Origin: Halalkalibacter hemicellulosilyticusJCM 9152
Lineage (GTDB): Bacteria > Bacillota > Bacilli > Bacillales > Bacillaceae_D
Assembly: GCF_000513115.1 (NCBI RefSeq)
Contig: NZ_BAUU01000003.1
Span: 123,051-187,050 of the forward strand
Direction: 5' to 3'
DNA: 64,000 nt
Positions 1-9,856 of this stretch are shown piece by piece. The position numbers and the translations under genes are program-made. The notes below the pieces were generated by a model. It was not told where the DNA came from and did not search any database. It saw nothing but the letters and a program-made list of their open reading frames with translations. Positions within the stretch are counted from its first letter, which is position 1, and every line of letters starts with the position of its first letter.

Positions 1-632
1 AAAGGGTAAAGGATAATGTCTTTACGTTTATTCATTTACCTAAATCCGAACATAAATTACCTAACTTTTTGTATGAGGAAGAAATGAATCATTTATTTGA
101 AGGGCTTTCAGGTCATCGTCCAATTGACCAACGTGACCGAGCACTTTTAGAATTATTATATGCGACGGGGATGCGTGTAAGTGAGTGTAGTCAGTTGCTC
201 ATAGAACATATAGACTTTTCAATTGGAACTGTTTATCTCATGGGGAAAGGTCAAAAAGAACGCTATGTTCCAATAGGCTCTTACGCTTTAGATTCTATAT
301 ATACATATATTCACAATGGTCGAGCGCAATTATTTAAAAAGACGAAAGATTCGAATCAGCATCTTTTTTTGAACTACCGTGGTGGACGATTATCTGAACG
401 AAGTATTCGAACGATTATGCAAAAGAGAATGGATCAAACTGCATTACAGAAGAAGTTACGTCCTCATGATATCCGCCATTCCTTTGCTACACACCTATTA
501 AATAATGGAGCTGATTTAAGGGTTGTACAGGAATTATTAGGTCATGAGCATTTATCGACAACCCAAATTTATACCCATGTGACAAAAGAACGATTACGTG
601 ATGTGTATAAACAGCACCATCCAAGGGCATAA
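1..632 (+). CDS. xerC: Tyrosine recombinase XerC/CodV (5' end outside window)
   Basis: The reading frame is already open at base 3, so the gene begins upstream of the window; the Met at 69 is internal. The visible 210 or so residues hold the catalytic domain of a tyrosine recombinase: Arg in GMRVSE, Lys in GKGQKER, HDIRHSFATHLL (His-x-x-Arg), GHEHLSTTQIYTH with the second His and the nucleophile Tyr. XerC/XerD resolve chromosome dimers at dif near the terminus. In Bacillus this gene is called codV and precedes clpQ, clpY and codY, exactly as here; hslV follows after 24 nt. Confidence 0.95.
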   Translation, partial: RVKDNVFTFIHLPKSEHKLPNFLYEEEMNHLFEGLSGHRPIDQRDRALLELLYATGMRVSECSQLLIEHIDFSIGTVYLMGKGQKERYVPIGSYALDSIYTYIHNGRAQLFKKTKDSNQHLFLNYRGGRLSERSIRTIMQKRMDQTALQKKLRPHDIRHSFATHLLNNGADLRVVQELLGHEHLSTTQIYTHVTKERLRDVYKQHHPRA

Positions 633-656
633 ACGAATAAAGAAGGAGGAGAAGAA

Positions 657-1199
657 ATGAGCGATTTTCATGCTACAACTATTTTTGCTATTCATCATAA
701 TGGAAAGTGTGCGATGGCTGGTGACGGACAAGTGACGTTTGGAAATGCTGTTGTGATGAAGCATACAGCAAAGAAAGTTAGAAAATTATTTCAAGGAAAG
801 GTTATTGCTGGCTTTGCTGGTTCAGTTGCAGATGCTTTCACACTATTTGAAAAATTTGAAGGGAAGCTTGAAGAATATCATGGAAACCTTCAAAGAGCTG
901 CGGTTGAGTTAGCGAAAGAATGGCGAAATGATAAGGTGCTTCGTCGACTTGAAGCTATGCTAATCGTTATGAATAAAGAAAGCCTATTGCTCGTTTCAGG
1001 GACAGGTGAGGTTATTGAGCCTGATGATGGGATTATTGCGATCGGTTCAGGTGGCAATTATGCCTTGTCCGCTGGTCGCGCATTAAAAAATCATGCTCCT
1101 GAACTAACTGCCTCTGATATCGCAAGGGCATCATTGGAGACTGCTGGAGAAATTTGTGTGTATACAAACTTACATATTACGTTAGAAGAATTACATTAA
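657..1199 (+). CDS. hslV: ATP-dependent protease subunit HslV/ClpQ (CodW)
   Basis: Peptidase chamber of the two-component ClpQY (HslUV) protease, a cytoplasmic proteasome-like particle fed by the HslU ATPase. The 180-residue length is normal for the family. The N-terminus is [11 protein letters not shown]. In most bacteria the mature protein starts with the Thr of TTI, but B. subtilis CodW has been reported to use an N-terminal Ser, and the same Ser2 is present here. GDGQVTFG and the [10 protein letters not shown] motif are typical. A strong SD (gaaggagg) precedes ATG 657. It is the second gene of the xerC-hslV-hslU-codY cluster. Confidence 0.97.
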   Translation: MSDFHATTIFAIHHNGKCAMAGDGQVTFGNAVVMKHTAKKVRKLFQGKVIAGFAGSVADAFTLFEKFEGKLEEYHGNLQRAAVELAKEWRNDKVLRRLEAMLIVMNKESLLLVSGTGEVIEPDDGIIAIGSGGNYALSAGRALKNHAPELTASDIARASLETAGEICVYTNLHITLEELH

Positions 1200-1218
1200 A
1201 ACGATAGGAGTGAACAAA

Positions 1219-2607
1219 TTGGAAGCTAATTTAACTCCACGACAAATTGTAGATCGGTTAAATGAATTTATTGTTGGTCAAGAACAAGCGAAGAAATCGG
1301 TCGCTATCGCTTTAAGAAACCGCTATCGTCGTAGTTTACTTGATGAGAAATTAAAAGACGAAGTTACACCTAAAAATATATTAATGATTGGTCCGACAGG
1401 TGTTGGTAAAACAGAAATTGCAAGAAGGCTTGCAAAACTAGTGGGTGCTCCATTTGTGAAAGTCGAAGCAACGAAATTTACAGAGGTCGGTTATGTTGGT
1501 CGTGACGTTGAATCTATGGTACGAGACTTGGTTGAGACTAGTGTTCGAATTGTCAAGAAGGAAAAGGTTGAAAAGGTGCGTTCACAAGCAGAAAAAATGG
1601 CTAATGATCGAATTGTCGAATTACTCGTACCAACCGGAAAAAAATCAACTTCTTATAAAAACCCTTTTGAAATGATTTTTGGACAGCAGAATGAAGAGAA
1701 TGAAAGTGAACCTCAAGAAGTAGATTCACTAAAAGAAACTAAACGCAAAATGGCTCATAAGCTTGCATTAGGTGAATTAGAAGATCATTTGGTTACAATT
1801 GAAGTTGATGAACAATCACAGAATTTTATGGATATGTTCCAAGGGGCTGGCATGGAACAGATGGGAATGAATATGCAGGAGATGCTTGGAGGAATGCTAC
1901 CTAAAAAACGTAAGAAGCGTCGCCTTCCCATTTCTGATGCTCGAAAAGTTCTTGTTGACGAAGAAGCCCAAAAGCTAATTGATCCTGATGAGGTGAATCA
2001 AGAAGCGATTACGAAAGCTGAGCAGTTAGGGATTATTTTCATTGATGAAATTGATAAAGTTGCAAGTAAGGGGCAGCAATCAGCTGATGTTTCGCGAGAA
2101 GGGGTTCAACGAGACATTTTACCGATAGTAGAGGGCTCAACGATTATGACAAAATATGGAGCGATTAAAACAGATCATATTTTATTTATCGGTGCAGGTG
2201 CTTTTCATATTGCCAAGCCATCTGACTTAATACCTGAACTTCAAGGGAGATTCCCTATCCGTGTAGAATTGTCTAATTTAACAGTCGATGACTTTGTCCG
2301 CATCTTAATTGAGCCTAATAACGCCTTATTAAAGCAATATAGTGCACTTCTAGAAACGGAAGGTATAAGAGTGGTCTTTTCAGACGATGCTGTTCATAAG
2401 ATTGCGACAATTGCAACAGAGGTCAATCAAGATACTGAAAATATAGGTGCCAGAAGGCTGCACACATTACTTGAACGTTTGTTAGAGGACCTTTCCTTCG
2501 AAGCGCCAGATATCAATTTAGAAGAAATTGCTATTACTCCAGAGTATGTGGAAGAAAAACTGGCAACAATCGCAAAAAATCGCGATTTAAGTCGCTTTAT
2601 CTTATAG
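1219..2607 (+). CDS. hslU: HslU/ClpY unfoldase ATPase
   Basis: AAA+ ATPase that recognises, unfolds and threads substrates into HslV. Walker A GPTGVGKT lies near residue 58, Walker B IIFIDEID near 272-278, and the pore-loop region EVGYVGRD follows the Walker A segment. The lysine/arginine-rich insert (KKRKKRR) belongs to the I-domain. The C-terminus RDLSRFIL matches the family tail that inserts into HslV. I prefer the TTG start at 1219 (MEANLTPRQ) over GTG 1210, because the GTG overlaps the SD (taggag, 1205-1210). About 463 residues, normal length. Confidence 0.95.
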   Translation: MEANLTPRQIVDRLNEFIVGQEQAKKSVAIALRNRYRRSLLDEKLKDEVTPKNILMIGPTGVGKTEIARRLAKLVGAPFVKVEATKFTEVGYVGRDVESMVRDLVETSVRIVKKEKVEKVRSQAEKMANDRIVELLVPTGKKSTSYKNPFEMIFGQQNEENESEPQEVDSLKETKRKMAHKLALGELEDHLVTIEVDEQSQNFMDMFQGAGMEQMGMNMQEMLGGMLPKKRKKRRLPISDARKVLVDEEAQKLIDPDEVNQEAITKAEQLGIIFIDEIDKVASKGQQSADVSREGVQRDILPIVEGSTIMTKYGAIKTDHILFIGAGAFHIAKPSDLIPELQGRFPIRVELSNLTVDDFVRILIEPNNALLKQYSALLETEGIRVVFSDDAVHKIATIATEVNQDTENIGARRLHTLLERLLEDLSFEAPDINLEEIAITPEYVEEKLATIAKNRDLSRFIL

Positions 2608-2685
2608 CTAAGAATGTAATGGGATGGTTAAAGACTAAAATTGAAAAGAAACAGATTGGTCCTGTAGATAAGAGGAGGCAATGAA

Positions 2686-3465
2686 ATGAATCTATTATCA
2701 AGAACACGAAAAATTAATGAAATGCTACAAAAGACAGTTGGTCAGCATGTTAACTTTAATGACATGGCTGAGACGTTATGTGACACGATTGCTGCTAACA
2801 TATTTGTCGTTAGTCGAAGAGGGAAATTGCTAGGGTATGCGATTAAACAAGAAATTGAAAATGAACGAATGAAGAGAATGTTAGAAGAAAGACGTTTTCC
2901 TGAAGAGTATACAGAAGGTTTATTTAAAATTGATCATACGTCTGCTAACATCGGAATTGACAGTGAATTCACAGCATTTCCAGTTGAAAATAAAGATTTA
3001 TTTAAAAATGGTTTAACGACAATTGTACCCATACAAGGAGGAGGTCAGCGACTCGGTACATTAATTCTCTCGAGATTAAATGACACGTTTAATGATGATG
3101 ATTTAGTCTTAGCGGAGTATGGTGCAACCGTCGTTGGGATGGAAATCCTCCATGAAAAAACACAGGAAATTGAAGAAGAAGCTCGTAGCAAAGCAGTTGT
3201 CCAAATGGCGATTAGCTCCTTATCCTATAGTGAGCTTGAAGCTGTTGACCATATCTTTCACGAGTTAGATGGACGAGAAGGCTTACTCGTAGCAAGTAAG
3301 ATTGCTGATCGCGTAGGAATAACGAGATCAGTCATTGTTAACGCATTAAGAAAGCTTGAAAGTGCTGGAGTAATTGAATCGCGTTCTTTAGGAATGAAAG
3401 GAACGTACATTAAAGTATTAAATGATAAATTTCTCATTGAATTAGAACGAGTGAATAGTAAGTAA
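2686..3465 (+). CDS. codY: Global transcriptional regulator CodY
   Basis: GTP- and branched-chain-amino-acid-sensing repressor of nutrient-limitation genes. It is 259 residues, the usual length. The N-terminal two thirds is the GAF-type ligand-binding domain starting at [15 protein letters not shown]. The C-terminal winged helix-turn-helix spans roughly residues 200-250 ([22 protein letters not shown]). An SD (aagaggaggc) lies just upstream of ATG 2686. A rho-independent terminator at 3471-3506 follows, separating this operon from the flagellar genes. In B. subtilis CodY represses the fla/che promoter next door. Confidence 0.98.
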   Translation: MNLLSRTRKINEMLQKTVGQHVNFNDMAETLCDTIAANIFVVSRRGKLLGYAIKQEIENERMKRMLEERRFPEEYTEGLFKIDHTSANIGIDSEFTAFPVENKDLFKNGLTTIVPIQGGGQRLGTLILSRLNDTFNDDDLVLAEYGATVVGMEILHEKTQEIEEEARSKAVVQMAISSLSYSELEAVDHIFHELDGREGLLVASKIADRVGITRSVIVNALRKLESAGVIESRSLGMKGTYIKVLNDKFLIELERVNSK

Positions 3466-3470
3466 GTGGA

Positions 3471-3506
3471 AAACCAACAGGTTGTAATAACTCTGTTGGT
3501 TTTTTT
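3471..3506 (+). terminator. Rho-independent terminator of codY
   Basis: A perfect 9-bp stem (AACCAACAG / CTGTTGGTT, 3472-3480 and 3493-3501) is followed by a T run to 3506. It ends the xerC-hslVU-codY transcription unit. Confidence 0.9.
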
Positions 3507-3891
3507 ATGCTGAAAATATTTACCTAAAGTATACAAACAGGAAAAAAGTATGTTTTAATAACTAAAAAAATTTATGTAATTATTTCTATTTTGCCTTTGA
3601 ATACAAAATAGAGCTTAATAGTAAAACAATTCTTATGATCCATTCTATCGTTGTACAATGGGTAGTTCGAATGAAAAATCGACATATTTTTAAAAAAATG
3701 TCGATTAAAATAGGTAAATCATGTAGAATTAAGACTAATGAACTATTCTTATATGATCCTTTCGTCGTGAAAAAGCATTTTGTGAAATATGGGTTAGACT
3801 TTTTGTTCTATATTTATTACAATTTTCATAGAACGTGTAGAAAAATGTATAAAAACGAACGCATAATTTGACAAAAAAGGGGTGTACCCGT
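3507..3891 (+). promoter_or_regulatory. AT-rich intergenic region upstream of the fla/che operon, with a perfect inverted repeat
   Basis: This 385-bp stretch has no supportable gene and must hold the main fla/che promoter. A perfect 9-bp inverted repeat, AATCGACAT / ATGTCGATT, lies at 3677-3685 and 3698-3706. A possible -10 (TAGAAT, 3724-3729) follows it, but no convincing -35 is visible. At 3821-3835 the sequence starting AATTTTCA matches the CodY box in about 11 of 15 positions. The inverted repeat is certain; its role as an operator and the CodY site are inference. Confidence 0.4.
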
Positions 3892-4293
3892 ATGAATCTC
3901 TTCGGAAGTTCTTCCTTTAGAGCGCTCGAAACAGGGTTAAATGGTGCGCAAGTTCGACAAAATGCTATCTCTCAAAATATCGCTAATGTCGACACGCCCA
4001 ATTATAAAGCGAAGCAAGTGGAATTTAAGCATTTGTTAAATGATGCTGTAAATCAAGCTGGATTGAAAGCAAACAGAACACATGAACAACATTATGAATT
4101 TAAATCGGTGCGAAACTCAGGTCCAATCGTGACTGAAAATAGACAAACTGAATTTAATCATAATGGTAATAATGTTGATGTTGACCGTGAAATGTCTGAA
4201 TTAGCTAAAAACCAAATCTATTACAATGCTTTAATTGATCGATTGAATGGAAGATTCCAAAGCCTTGAGTCTGTCATTAGAGGAGGCCGTTAA
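3892..4293 (+). CDS. flgB: Flagellar proximal rod protein FlgB
   Basis: Rod subunit linking the MS ring to the distal rod, secreted by the flagellar type III apparatus. It has the N-terminal rod/hook signature (QNAISQNIANVDTPNYKAKQVEF) and a C-terminal helix typical of FlgB, 133 residues. I chose ATG 3892 because of the SD aaggggtg (3878-3885); an upstream in-frame TTG at 3868 has no SD. This is the first gene of the fla/che operon, as in B. subtilis. flgC follows after 2 nt. Confidence 0.96.
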   Translation: MNLFGSSSFRALETGLNGAQVRQNAISQNIANVDTPNYKAKQVEFKHLLNDAVNQAGLKANRTHEQHYEFKSVRNSGPIVTENRQTEFNHNGNNVDVDREMSELAKNQIYYNALIDRLNGRFQSLESVIRGGR

Positions 4294-4295
4294 TA

Positions 4296-4754
4296 ATGAC
4301 CATATTTCATGGATTTAATACTAGTGCATCAGCTCTGACGGCGAAACGATTACGTATGGATGTCGTTTCAGCAAATATAGCTAATGCCGATTCGACAAGA
4401 GCAAATATGGTGGATGGCCAATGGGAACCTTATCGGCGAAAAATGGTTGTTACATCACCAAATGAAACTTCATCTTTTTCTAATCAATTGAAAAGAGCGA
4501 TGGGAAAGACAGAATCAACTGTTGGTCATGGAGTAAAAGTAGACCGAATCATTAATGATCAGACACCTTTTAAGCAAGTGTATAATCCAGATCATCCAGA
4601 TGCGAATGAAGAAGGGTATGTACAAATGCCTAATGTCGATCCACTACGTGAAATGGTTGATTTAATGTCGACAACAAGATCGTATGAAGCCAATGTAACG
4701 GCATTAAATGGAACAAAGAACATGCTTTTAAAAGCACTTGAGATAGGTCGATAA
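4296..4754 (+). CDS. flgC: Flagellar rod protein FlgC
   Basis: Proximal rod protein, 152 residues, secreted through the flagellar export gate. The N-terminal motif VVSANIANADSTR and the C-terminal MVDLMSTTRSYEANVTALN (shared by rod and hook proteins) are both present. An SD (agaggagg) sits inside the end of flgB. fliE begins 13 nt downstream. Confidence 0.97.
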   Translation: MTIFHGFNTSASALTAKRLRMDVVSANIANADSTRANMVDGQWEPYRRKMVVTSPNETSSFSNQLKRAMGKTESTVGHGVKVDRIINDQTPFKQVYNPDHPDANEEGYVQMPNVDPLREMVDLMSTTRSYEANVTALNGTKNMLLKALEIGR

Positions 4755-4767
4755 GGAGTGAGTAACA

Positions 4768-5066
4768 ATGGATGTTAGATTAACACCATTTGAAACAAGA
4801 GAGCTTTCGGGTATTAATCGCAATACATATACCCCTGGTGAAGCGCAGGAGTCATTTAAAAAAGCGTTAAATGAAGCGATCTCGGATGTCAATCAACTTC
4901 AAAAGGAATCACAGCATAAAACAGAGCTATTAGTAAAAGGTGAGATTGAGACTTACATGATGTAATGATCACTGGTCAAAAGGCTAGTGTTTCGTTGCAA
5001 GCGACGATAGAAGTAAGGAATAAAGTAATTGAAGCATATCAAGAGATTATGAGAATGCAAGTGTAA
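4768..5066 (+). CDS. fliE: Flagellar hook-basal body protein FliE (frameshifted in this sequence)
   Basis: FliE is the adaptor between the MS ring and rod. The first frame (4768-4965) gives 65 residues and stops after GEIETYMM. The rest of the family sequence continues in another frame from about 4965 to the TAA at 5066, ending [17 protein letters not shown], the conserved FliE tail. One missing T at 4953-4954 (TT instead of TTT) would restore a 99- to 100-residue protein reading [14 protein letters not shown]. The tail shows no decay, so a sequencing error is likelier than a true pseudogene. Confidence 0.88.
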
Positions 5067-5118
5067 TACTTGTGCCCAATAAAGGGGCGTTGTTACTTGT
5101 TTTGATTCAGGAGGACAC

Positions 5119-6705
5119 ATGAACGAGAAATTGATGAATTATAAAGAGAAAATAAATGAATTGTGGAAAGAACGTTCAAAGAAGCAACAAGTTGTCATTA
5201 TATCTGCGATTGTTTCAATTATATTAGCTTTAGCATTGGTCGCTTTTTTTTCGACGAGGACAAACTACGAACCATTGTATAGTAATTTAACTCTAGCAGA
5301 GACGGGTCAAATAAAAGAAACTCTTGATGCTAGAGGAGTTCCTTCTACAGTGTCAGAAAGTGGTACGTCGATATTAGTCCCAAAGGATCTCGTTGATACA
5401 TTAAAAGTGGAGTTGGCTGCAGAAGGCTTACCGAGTAGTGGAACAATTGATTACTCTTTTATTCAAGATCAAATGGGATTTGGTATGACTGATAATGAGT
5501 TTAACGTCATGGAACGTGCATCCATGCAAACAGAGCTAGCTAGGCTCATTCGAAATATGAACGGTGTGAACAATGCTAATGTAATGATCACACTTCCAGA
5601 AGAAAGTGTTTGGTTAAATGCTGCTCAGGATTCATCTACAGCTGCGGTTGTTTTAGACTTAGCTCCAGGGCATCAACTTGATTCTAGTCAGGTAAGAGCA
5701 TTATATCATCTTGTATCGAGAAGTGTACCAAATTTGCCTATTGATAATATCGTCATTTCTGATCAAATGTTTAATGATTATTATTATGAGGATCAAGATA
5801 ATGAAACACAAACAACTTTAACTGCTTTTGAACAGCAGAGAGCTATTAAAAATGAAATTGAACGTGATTTAACACGTAACCTGCATCAAATGTTAGGAAC
5901 TATGGTTGGACAAGATAGTGTCGTGGTTTCTGTTACAACAGATATTGATTTTACCCAAGAAAATCGTACAGAGGAATTAGTCGAGCCTGTAGATATTGAC
6001 AATATTGAAGGAATTGCTGTCAGTATTGAACGAATTGAAGAGGCCTATAGTGGTGAGGGGTTTGAAGAAGGTGGAGTTGAAGGTACTGGTGATGGCATTC
6101 CTAACTACCCTGGAGCATTAGGACAAGGACCGGTCGATTGGGAACGGACTGAGGAACGAATTAATAATGAAGTTAATCGCATTAATCGCGATATCGTAGA
6201 AAGTCCTTATAAAATTCGTGATCTCGGTATCCAAGTGATGGTTGAACCACCAGAAGGATTAGAAACTTTACCGCAAGATCAACTTAACGATATCCAACAA
6301 ATATTAGGAACGATTGTTCGTACAAGTATTTCAAGTGTTTACGCAGATGAATTAACAGAGGACGAAATCGAGGGGAAAATTGTTGTAAGCTCTCATCCTT
6401 TCGATGGAAGAGTAGTCATGGATCAAGAGCCAATGATGACAATTTCAACATGGGTCTACGTTGTTGGTGGAGTGTTAGTTGCTCTAATATTGCTTTTACT
6501 GTTTATAGTAATGAGAAATAGAAGAATGCGTGAAGAAGACTCAGTCGACGAATCATTAGCTACGAATGCTCCATTTGATTTACCGGATTTACCTGATGAA
6601 GATACATCTGAAGGAGCAGCAAAAAGAAGACAACTAGAAAAGCTGGCTAAAGAAAAACCTGAAGACTTTTCTAAATTACTACGAACTTGGTTATCGGAAG
6701 ATTAG
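5119..6705 (+). CDS. fliF: Flagellar MS-ring protein FliF
   Basis: Forms the membrane ring that nucleates the basal body and houses the export gate. It has 528 residues. The first transmembrane helix is near residues 24-46, followed by the YscJ/FliF ring-building motifs (periplasmic in Gram-negatives, here outside the membrane). The second transmembrane helix is near 449-471, and the C-terminal cytoplasmic tail (ending LLRTWLSED) binds FliG. The SD caggagg precedes ATG 5119. The acidic external region is a feature of many alkaliphile proteins but is not diagnostic. Confidence 0.97.
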   Translation: MNEKLMNYKEKINELWKERSKKQQVVIISAIVSIILALALVAFFSTRTNYEPLYSNLTLAETGQIKETLDARGVPSTVSESGTSILVPKDLVDTLKVELAAEGLPSSGTIDYSFIQDQMGFGMTDNEFNVMERASMQTELARLIRNMNGVNNANVMITLPEESVWLNAAQDSSTAAVVLDLAPGHQLDSSQVRALYHLVSRSVPNLPIDNIVISDQMFNDYYYEDQDNETQTTLTAFEQQRAIKNEIERDLTRNLHQMLGTMVGQDSVVVSVTTDIDFTQENRTEELVEPVDIDNIEGIAVSIERIEEAYSGEGFEEGGVEGTGDGIPNYPGALGQGPVDWERTEERINNEVNRINRDIVESPYKIRDLGIQVMVEPPEGLETLPQDQLNDIQQILGTIVRTSISSVYADELTEDEIEGKIVVSSHPFDGRVVMDQEPMMTISTWVYVVGGVLVALILLLLFIVMRNRRMREEDSVDESLATNAPFDLPDLPDEDTSEGAAKRRQLEKLAKEKPEDFSKLLRTWLSED

Positions 6706-6716
6706 GAGGGAAGTAA

Positions 6717-7730
6717 ATGGCTGTATCGAAAAAAGGAATTACAGGAAGGCAAAAAGCTGCCATACTTCTGATTTCTCTTGGTCCAGATGTTTCAGCTCAA
6801 GTGTATAAACATCTTTCAGAAGAAGAAATTGAGAAATTAACACTTGAAATCGCTAACGTTCGTAAAGTGGATAGTGAATTAAAAGAAGAAATACTCGAAC
6901 AATTTCATTCTTTAGTGTTAGCACAGGATTATATAGCTCAAGGTGGAATAGGCTATGCAAAAAGTATATTAGAAAAGGCATTAGGTGAAGAAAATGCGAT
7001 GGGAATTATTAATCGTTTAACTTCTAATTTACAAGTAAGACCTTTTGATTTTGCTCGTAAAGCAGACCCATCTCAAATTCTAAATTTTATTCAAAATGAG
7101 CATCCACAAACGATTGCGCTTATTTTATCGTACTTAGAATCAGAGCAGTCGGGTCAAATATTATCAGCATTACCTCAAGAGGTACAGGCAGATGTCGCGA
7201 AAAGAATTGCTGTTATGGATAGTACGTCTCCGGAAATCATTAATGAAGTTGAAGCGATTCTTGAACAAAAGTTGTCTTCAACTGTAACTCAAGATTACAC
7301 CGAGGCTGGTGGTATTGAATCAGTTGTCGAAGTGTTAAATAGTGTTGATCGAAGTACAGAACGAACGATTCTAGATGCATTGGAAATACAAGATCCAGAA
7401 TTAGCAGAGGAAATTAAGAAGCGAATGTTTGTGTTTGAAGACATTGTGACATTAGATAATCGTAGTATTCAGCGGGTCATTCGTGATGTTGAAAATGAAG
7501 ATCTACAACTATCTCTGAAGGTAGCAAGTGAGGAAGTTAAAGAAATTATCTTTAGTAACATGTCTCAAAGAATGGCTGAAGCATTTAAAGACGAAATGGA
7601 ATTTATGGGGCCAGTTCGTTTAAAGGATGTAGAAGAAGCACAAACGAGAATCGTGTCTGTTATTAGAACACTAGAAGAAGCTGGGGAGATCGTAATTGCA
7701 CGTGGTGGAGGAGACGATATTATTGTCTAA
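6717..7730 (+). CDS. fliG: Flagellar motor switch protein FliG
   Basis: Rotor protein of the C ring that contacts the stator and sets rotation direction. It has 337 residues, the usual length. The EHPQTIALILSYL motif in the middle domain and the C-terminal charged torque helix region (FVFEDIVTLDNRSIQRVIRDV) are clear. An SD (ggaggg) follows the fliF stop. Its 3' end overlaps the start of fliH. Confidence 0.98.
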   Translation: MAVSKKGITGRQKAAILLISLGPDVSAQVYKHLSEEEIEKLTLEIANVRKVDSELKEEILEQFHSLVLAQDYIAQGGIGYAKSILEKALGEENAMGIINRLTSNLQVRPFDFARKADPSQILNFIQNEHPQTIALILSYLESEQSGQILSALPQEVQADVAKRIAVMDSTSPEIINEVEAILEQKLSSTVTQDYTEAGGIESVVEVLNSVDRSTERTILDALEIQDPELAEEIKKRMFVFEDIVTLDNRSIQRVIRDVENEDLQLSLKVASEEVKEIIFSNMSQRMAEAFKDEMEFMGPVRLKDVEEAQTRIVSVIRTLEEAGEIVIARGGGDDIIV

Positions 7731-8537
7731 GATCATCAAATCAACTCATTCTTATACCAATCAGTCGTCAAAAAAAACGATTTCTATTTTAAAAAAATTT
7801 CAACGAGATGATGAAATAAGTCATAGTCAAGAGATGGATACTAACTTAGAGAACGAGCAAGGTTATCCAGCAGAAGATGAAAGAAGTACTATAAATCACT
7901 TAGAAAAAGAAATAGAGCGGCAAAAAGCAGAAGCAGAAGCAATCATTCATCAACACACCAAGAAGCTGACGATATTCGACAACAGATTAAAGAGCAGTTA
8001 GAACATGCTGAGCAAGAAAAAGACCGGATCTTTGAGCAAGCGAAACAAAATGGATATGAAGAGGGCTTTAGTAAAGGTCAAAACGACGGTCTTCAATCCT
8101 ATAATGAATTAATTGATCAGGCGAAAGATATTGTAACTCAATCAGAGCAGCAATTTAACCACCGAATTGAAGAAGCCGAGCCTTTAATCGTTGAATTAGC
8201 AACGGCTTTGGCAAAACGGATTATCGGGGATCAATTATTAGACGATCAAAGAAATTGGACAAGCATGTTAAAGCAGGTAATAAATGAAGTTCGTGAACAT
8301 GAAGATGTAAAAATTTATGTCCATCCTGATTGGTATGAGCTTACAGTCAGTCAGCAGGAAGAACTGGTGGAATTATTAAGCCATTGTGATCATGTATTTA
8401 TTTATCCTGATGCTGGATTGATGAAACAGGGGTGTGTCATTGAAACAAAGCATGGACGTATTGATGCAAGTATGGATCGTCAGTTAAAGGAGTTAAAATC
8501 ACAATTATTAGCAAAGCTCAAGGAGGATTCACGTTGA
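7723..8537 (+). CDS. fliH: Flagellar export ATPase regulator FliH (frameshifted in this sequence)
   Basis: FliH binds the FliI ATPase and tethers it to the C ring. The likely start is TTG 7723 (MSKIIKS...), overlapping the fliG stop, with SD ggaggaga at 7706-7713. The first frame runs through an EKEIERQKAEAEA coiled coil and stops at 8001. The rest (EADDIRQQIKEQ through YEEGFSKGQNDG to the C-terminal domain) continues in another frame to 8537. One base is missing near 7950-7957. Restored length is about 271 residues. The downstream part is well preserved, so a sequencing error is likely. Confidence 0.85.
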
Positions 8538-9856
8538 ATGTTCAATCTTTACCAGAATTAATTCCGCAGCTTTCTCCATTTAAATGGTACGGAAAAGTAA
8601 CGCGAGTCATTGGTCTAATGATTGAATCGAAAGGCCCACAAGCTTCTATTGGAGATCTTTGCTATATTACAACAGGAAAAAATTCAATGACAAGAGTAAG
8701 AGCAGAAGTCGTGGGCTTTAGAGATGAATTTGTTTTGTTAATGCCATTAAATGGAATATCAGATATAGCTCCTGGCAGTTTAGTTGAAGCGACTGGAAGA
8801 CCATTAGAAATTAAAATAGGCACTCAGCTAATAGGTTCGATTGTAGATGGTTGTGGTGAATTGTTAACGAAGGAGTCGTTACCAAAAGGTTTATCCAATT
8901 TTCAAACAGATAACGACCCACCTAATCCTATAAAAAGACCACGAATTAAAGAATTAATGTCATTAGGAGTAAGGTCCATTGATTCGTTGTTTACAGTTGG
9001 AAAAGGGCAAAGGATAGGTATTTTTGCAGGGAGTGGCGTAGGTAAAAGTACATTATTATCGATGTTAGCGAGAAACTCCGAAGCTGATGTAAATATCATT
9101 GCATTAATTGGTGAACGTGGACGTGAAGTGAAGGACTTCATTGAGCGAGATTTAGGTGAAGAAGGGTTGAAGCGCTCTATTGTTGTTGTAGCAACATCAG
9201 ACCAACCTGCTTTAATGAGGATAAAAGGGGCAATGACCGCTACTGCCATTGCTGAATATTTTCGTCAACAAGGTATGGATGTTAACTTAATGATGGACTC
9301 TGTAACGCGTGTAGCAATGGCACAGCGAGAGATTGGCTTAGCAATAGGGGAGCCGCCTACTTCCAAAGGGTATACTCCGTCAGTGTTTGCTATGTTGCCC
9401 CGTTTATTAGAACGCTCAGGAACAGATGAAAAAGGTTCTATTACTGCGTTTTATACAGTGTTAGTTGATGGTGATGATTTAAATGAGCCGATTTCTGATG
9501 CGGTCCGTGGAATTTTAGATGGACATTTAGTGTTAGATCGAAAATTAGCTCAGAAAGGGCAGTTTCCAGCAATCAATGTTCTAAAAAGTGTTAGTAGAGT
9601 GATGTCTGACATCGTAACGGAAGATCATAGAAAAGCGGCTGAGCGTTTGCGATATTTCGTTTCTGTATACGAAGACAATGAAGACCTTATTAACATTGGG
9701 GCTTATAAAAAAGGTAGCTCACCTGAAATTGATCAAGCTATTATGATGCAGCCTCAAATTGTATCATTTCTTAAACAATCAACAGATGAAAATTCAACCA
9801 TTGATCAATCAATACAAACGCTTATTAAAATGTTAGGAAATGGTGGTCGGTCATGA
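8534..9856 (+). CDS. fliI: Flagellum-specific export ATPase FliI
   Basis: F1-beta-like ATPase that energises the flagellar type III export apparatus, 440 residues. Walker A AGSGVGKST lies near residue 165-173, and the family motif of type III ATPases (GERGREVKDFIE) follows. The start is TTG 8534 with SD aaggagg, overlapping the fliH stop (TTGA). fliJ overlaps its stop by 4 nt (ATGA), suggesting translational coupling. Confidence 0.98.
   Translation: MNVQSLPELIPQLSPFKWYGKVTRVIGLMIESKGPQASIGDLCYITTGKNSMTRVRAEVVGFRDEFVLLMPLNGISDIAPGSLVEATGRPLEIKIGTQLIGSIVDGCGELLTKESLPKGLSNFQTDNDPPNPIKRPRIKELMSLGVRSIDSLFTVGKGQRIGIFAGSGVGKSTLLSMLARNSEADVNIIALIGERGREVKDFIERDLGEEGLKRSIVVVATSDQPALMRIKGAMTATAIAEYFRQQGMDVNLMMDSVTRVAMAQREIGLAIGEPPTSKGYTPSVFAMLPRLLERSGTDEKGSITAFYTVLVDGDDLNEPISDAVRGILDGHLVLDRKLAQKGQFPAINVLKSVSRVMSDIVTEDHRKAAERLRYFVSVYEDNEDLINIGAYKKGSSPEIDQAIMMQPQIVSFLKQSTDENSTIDQSIQTLIKMLGNGGRS

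Noticed and set aside
3635..3871. 78-codon open frame upstream of flgB
   Set aside because: No SD, AT-driven composition, and it spans the perfect inverted repeat and the region that must hold the fla/che promoter. No family resemblance.
3868..3891. TTGACA at 3867 as a -35 box of the fla/che promoter
   Set aside because: The matching -10 would fall inside flgB, downstream of its SD and start codon.
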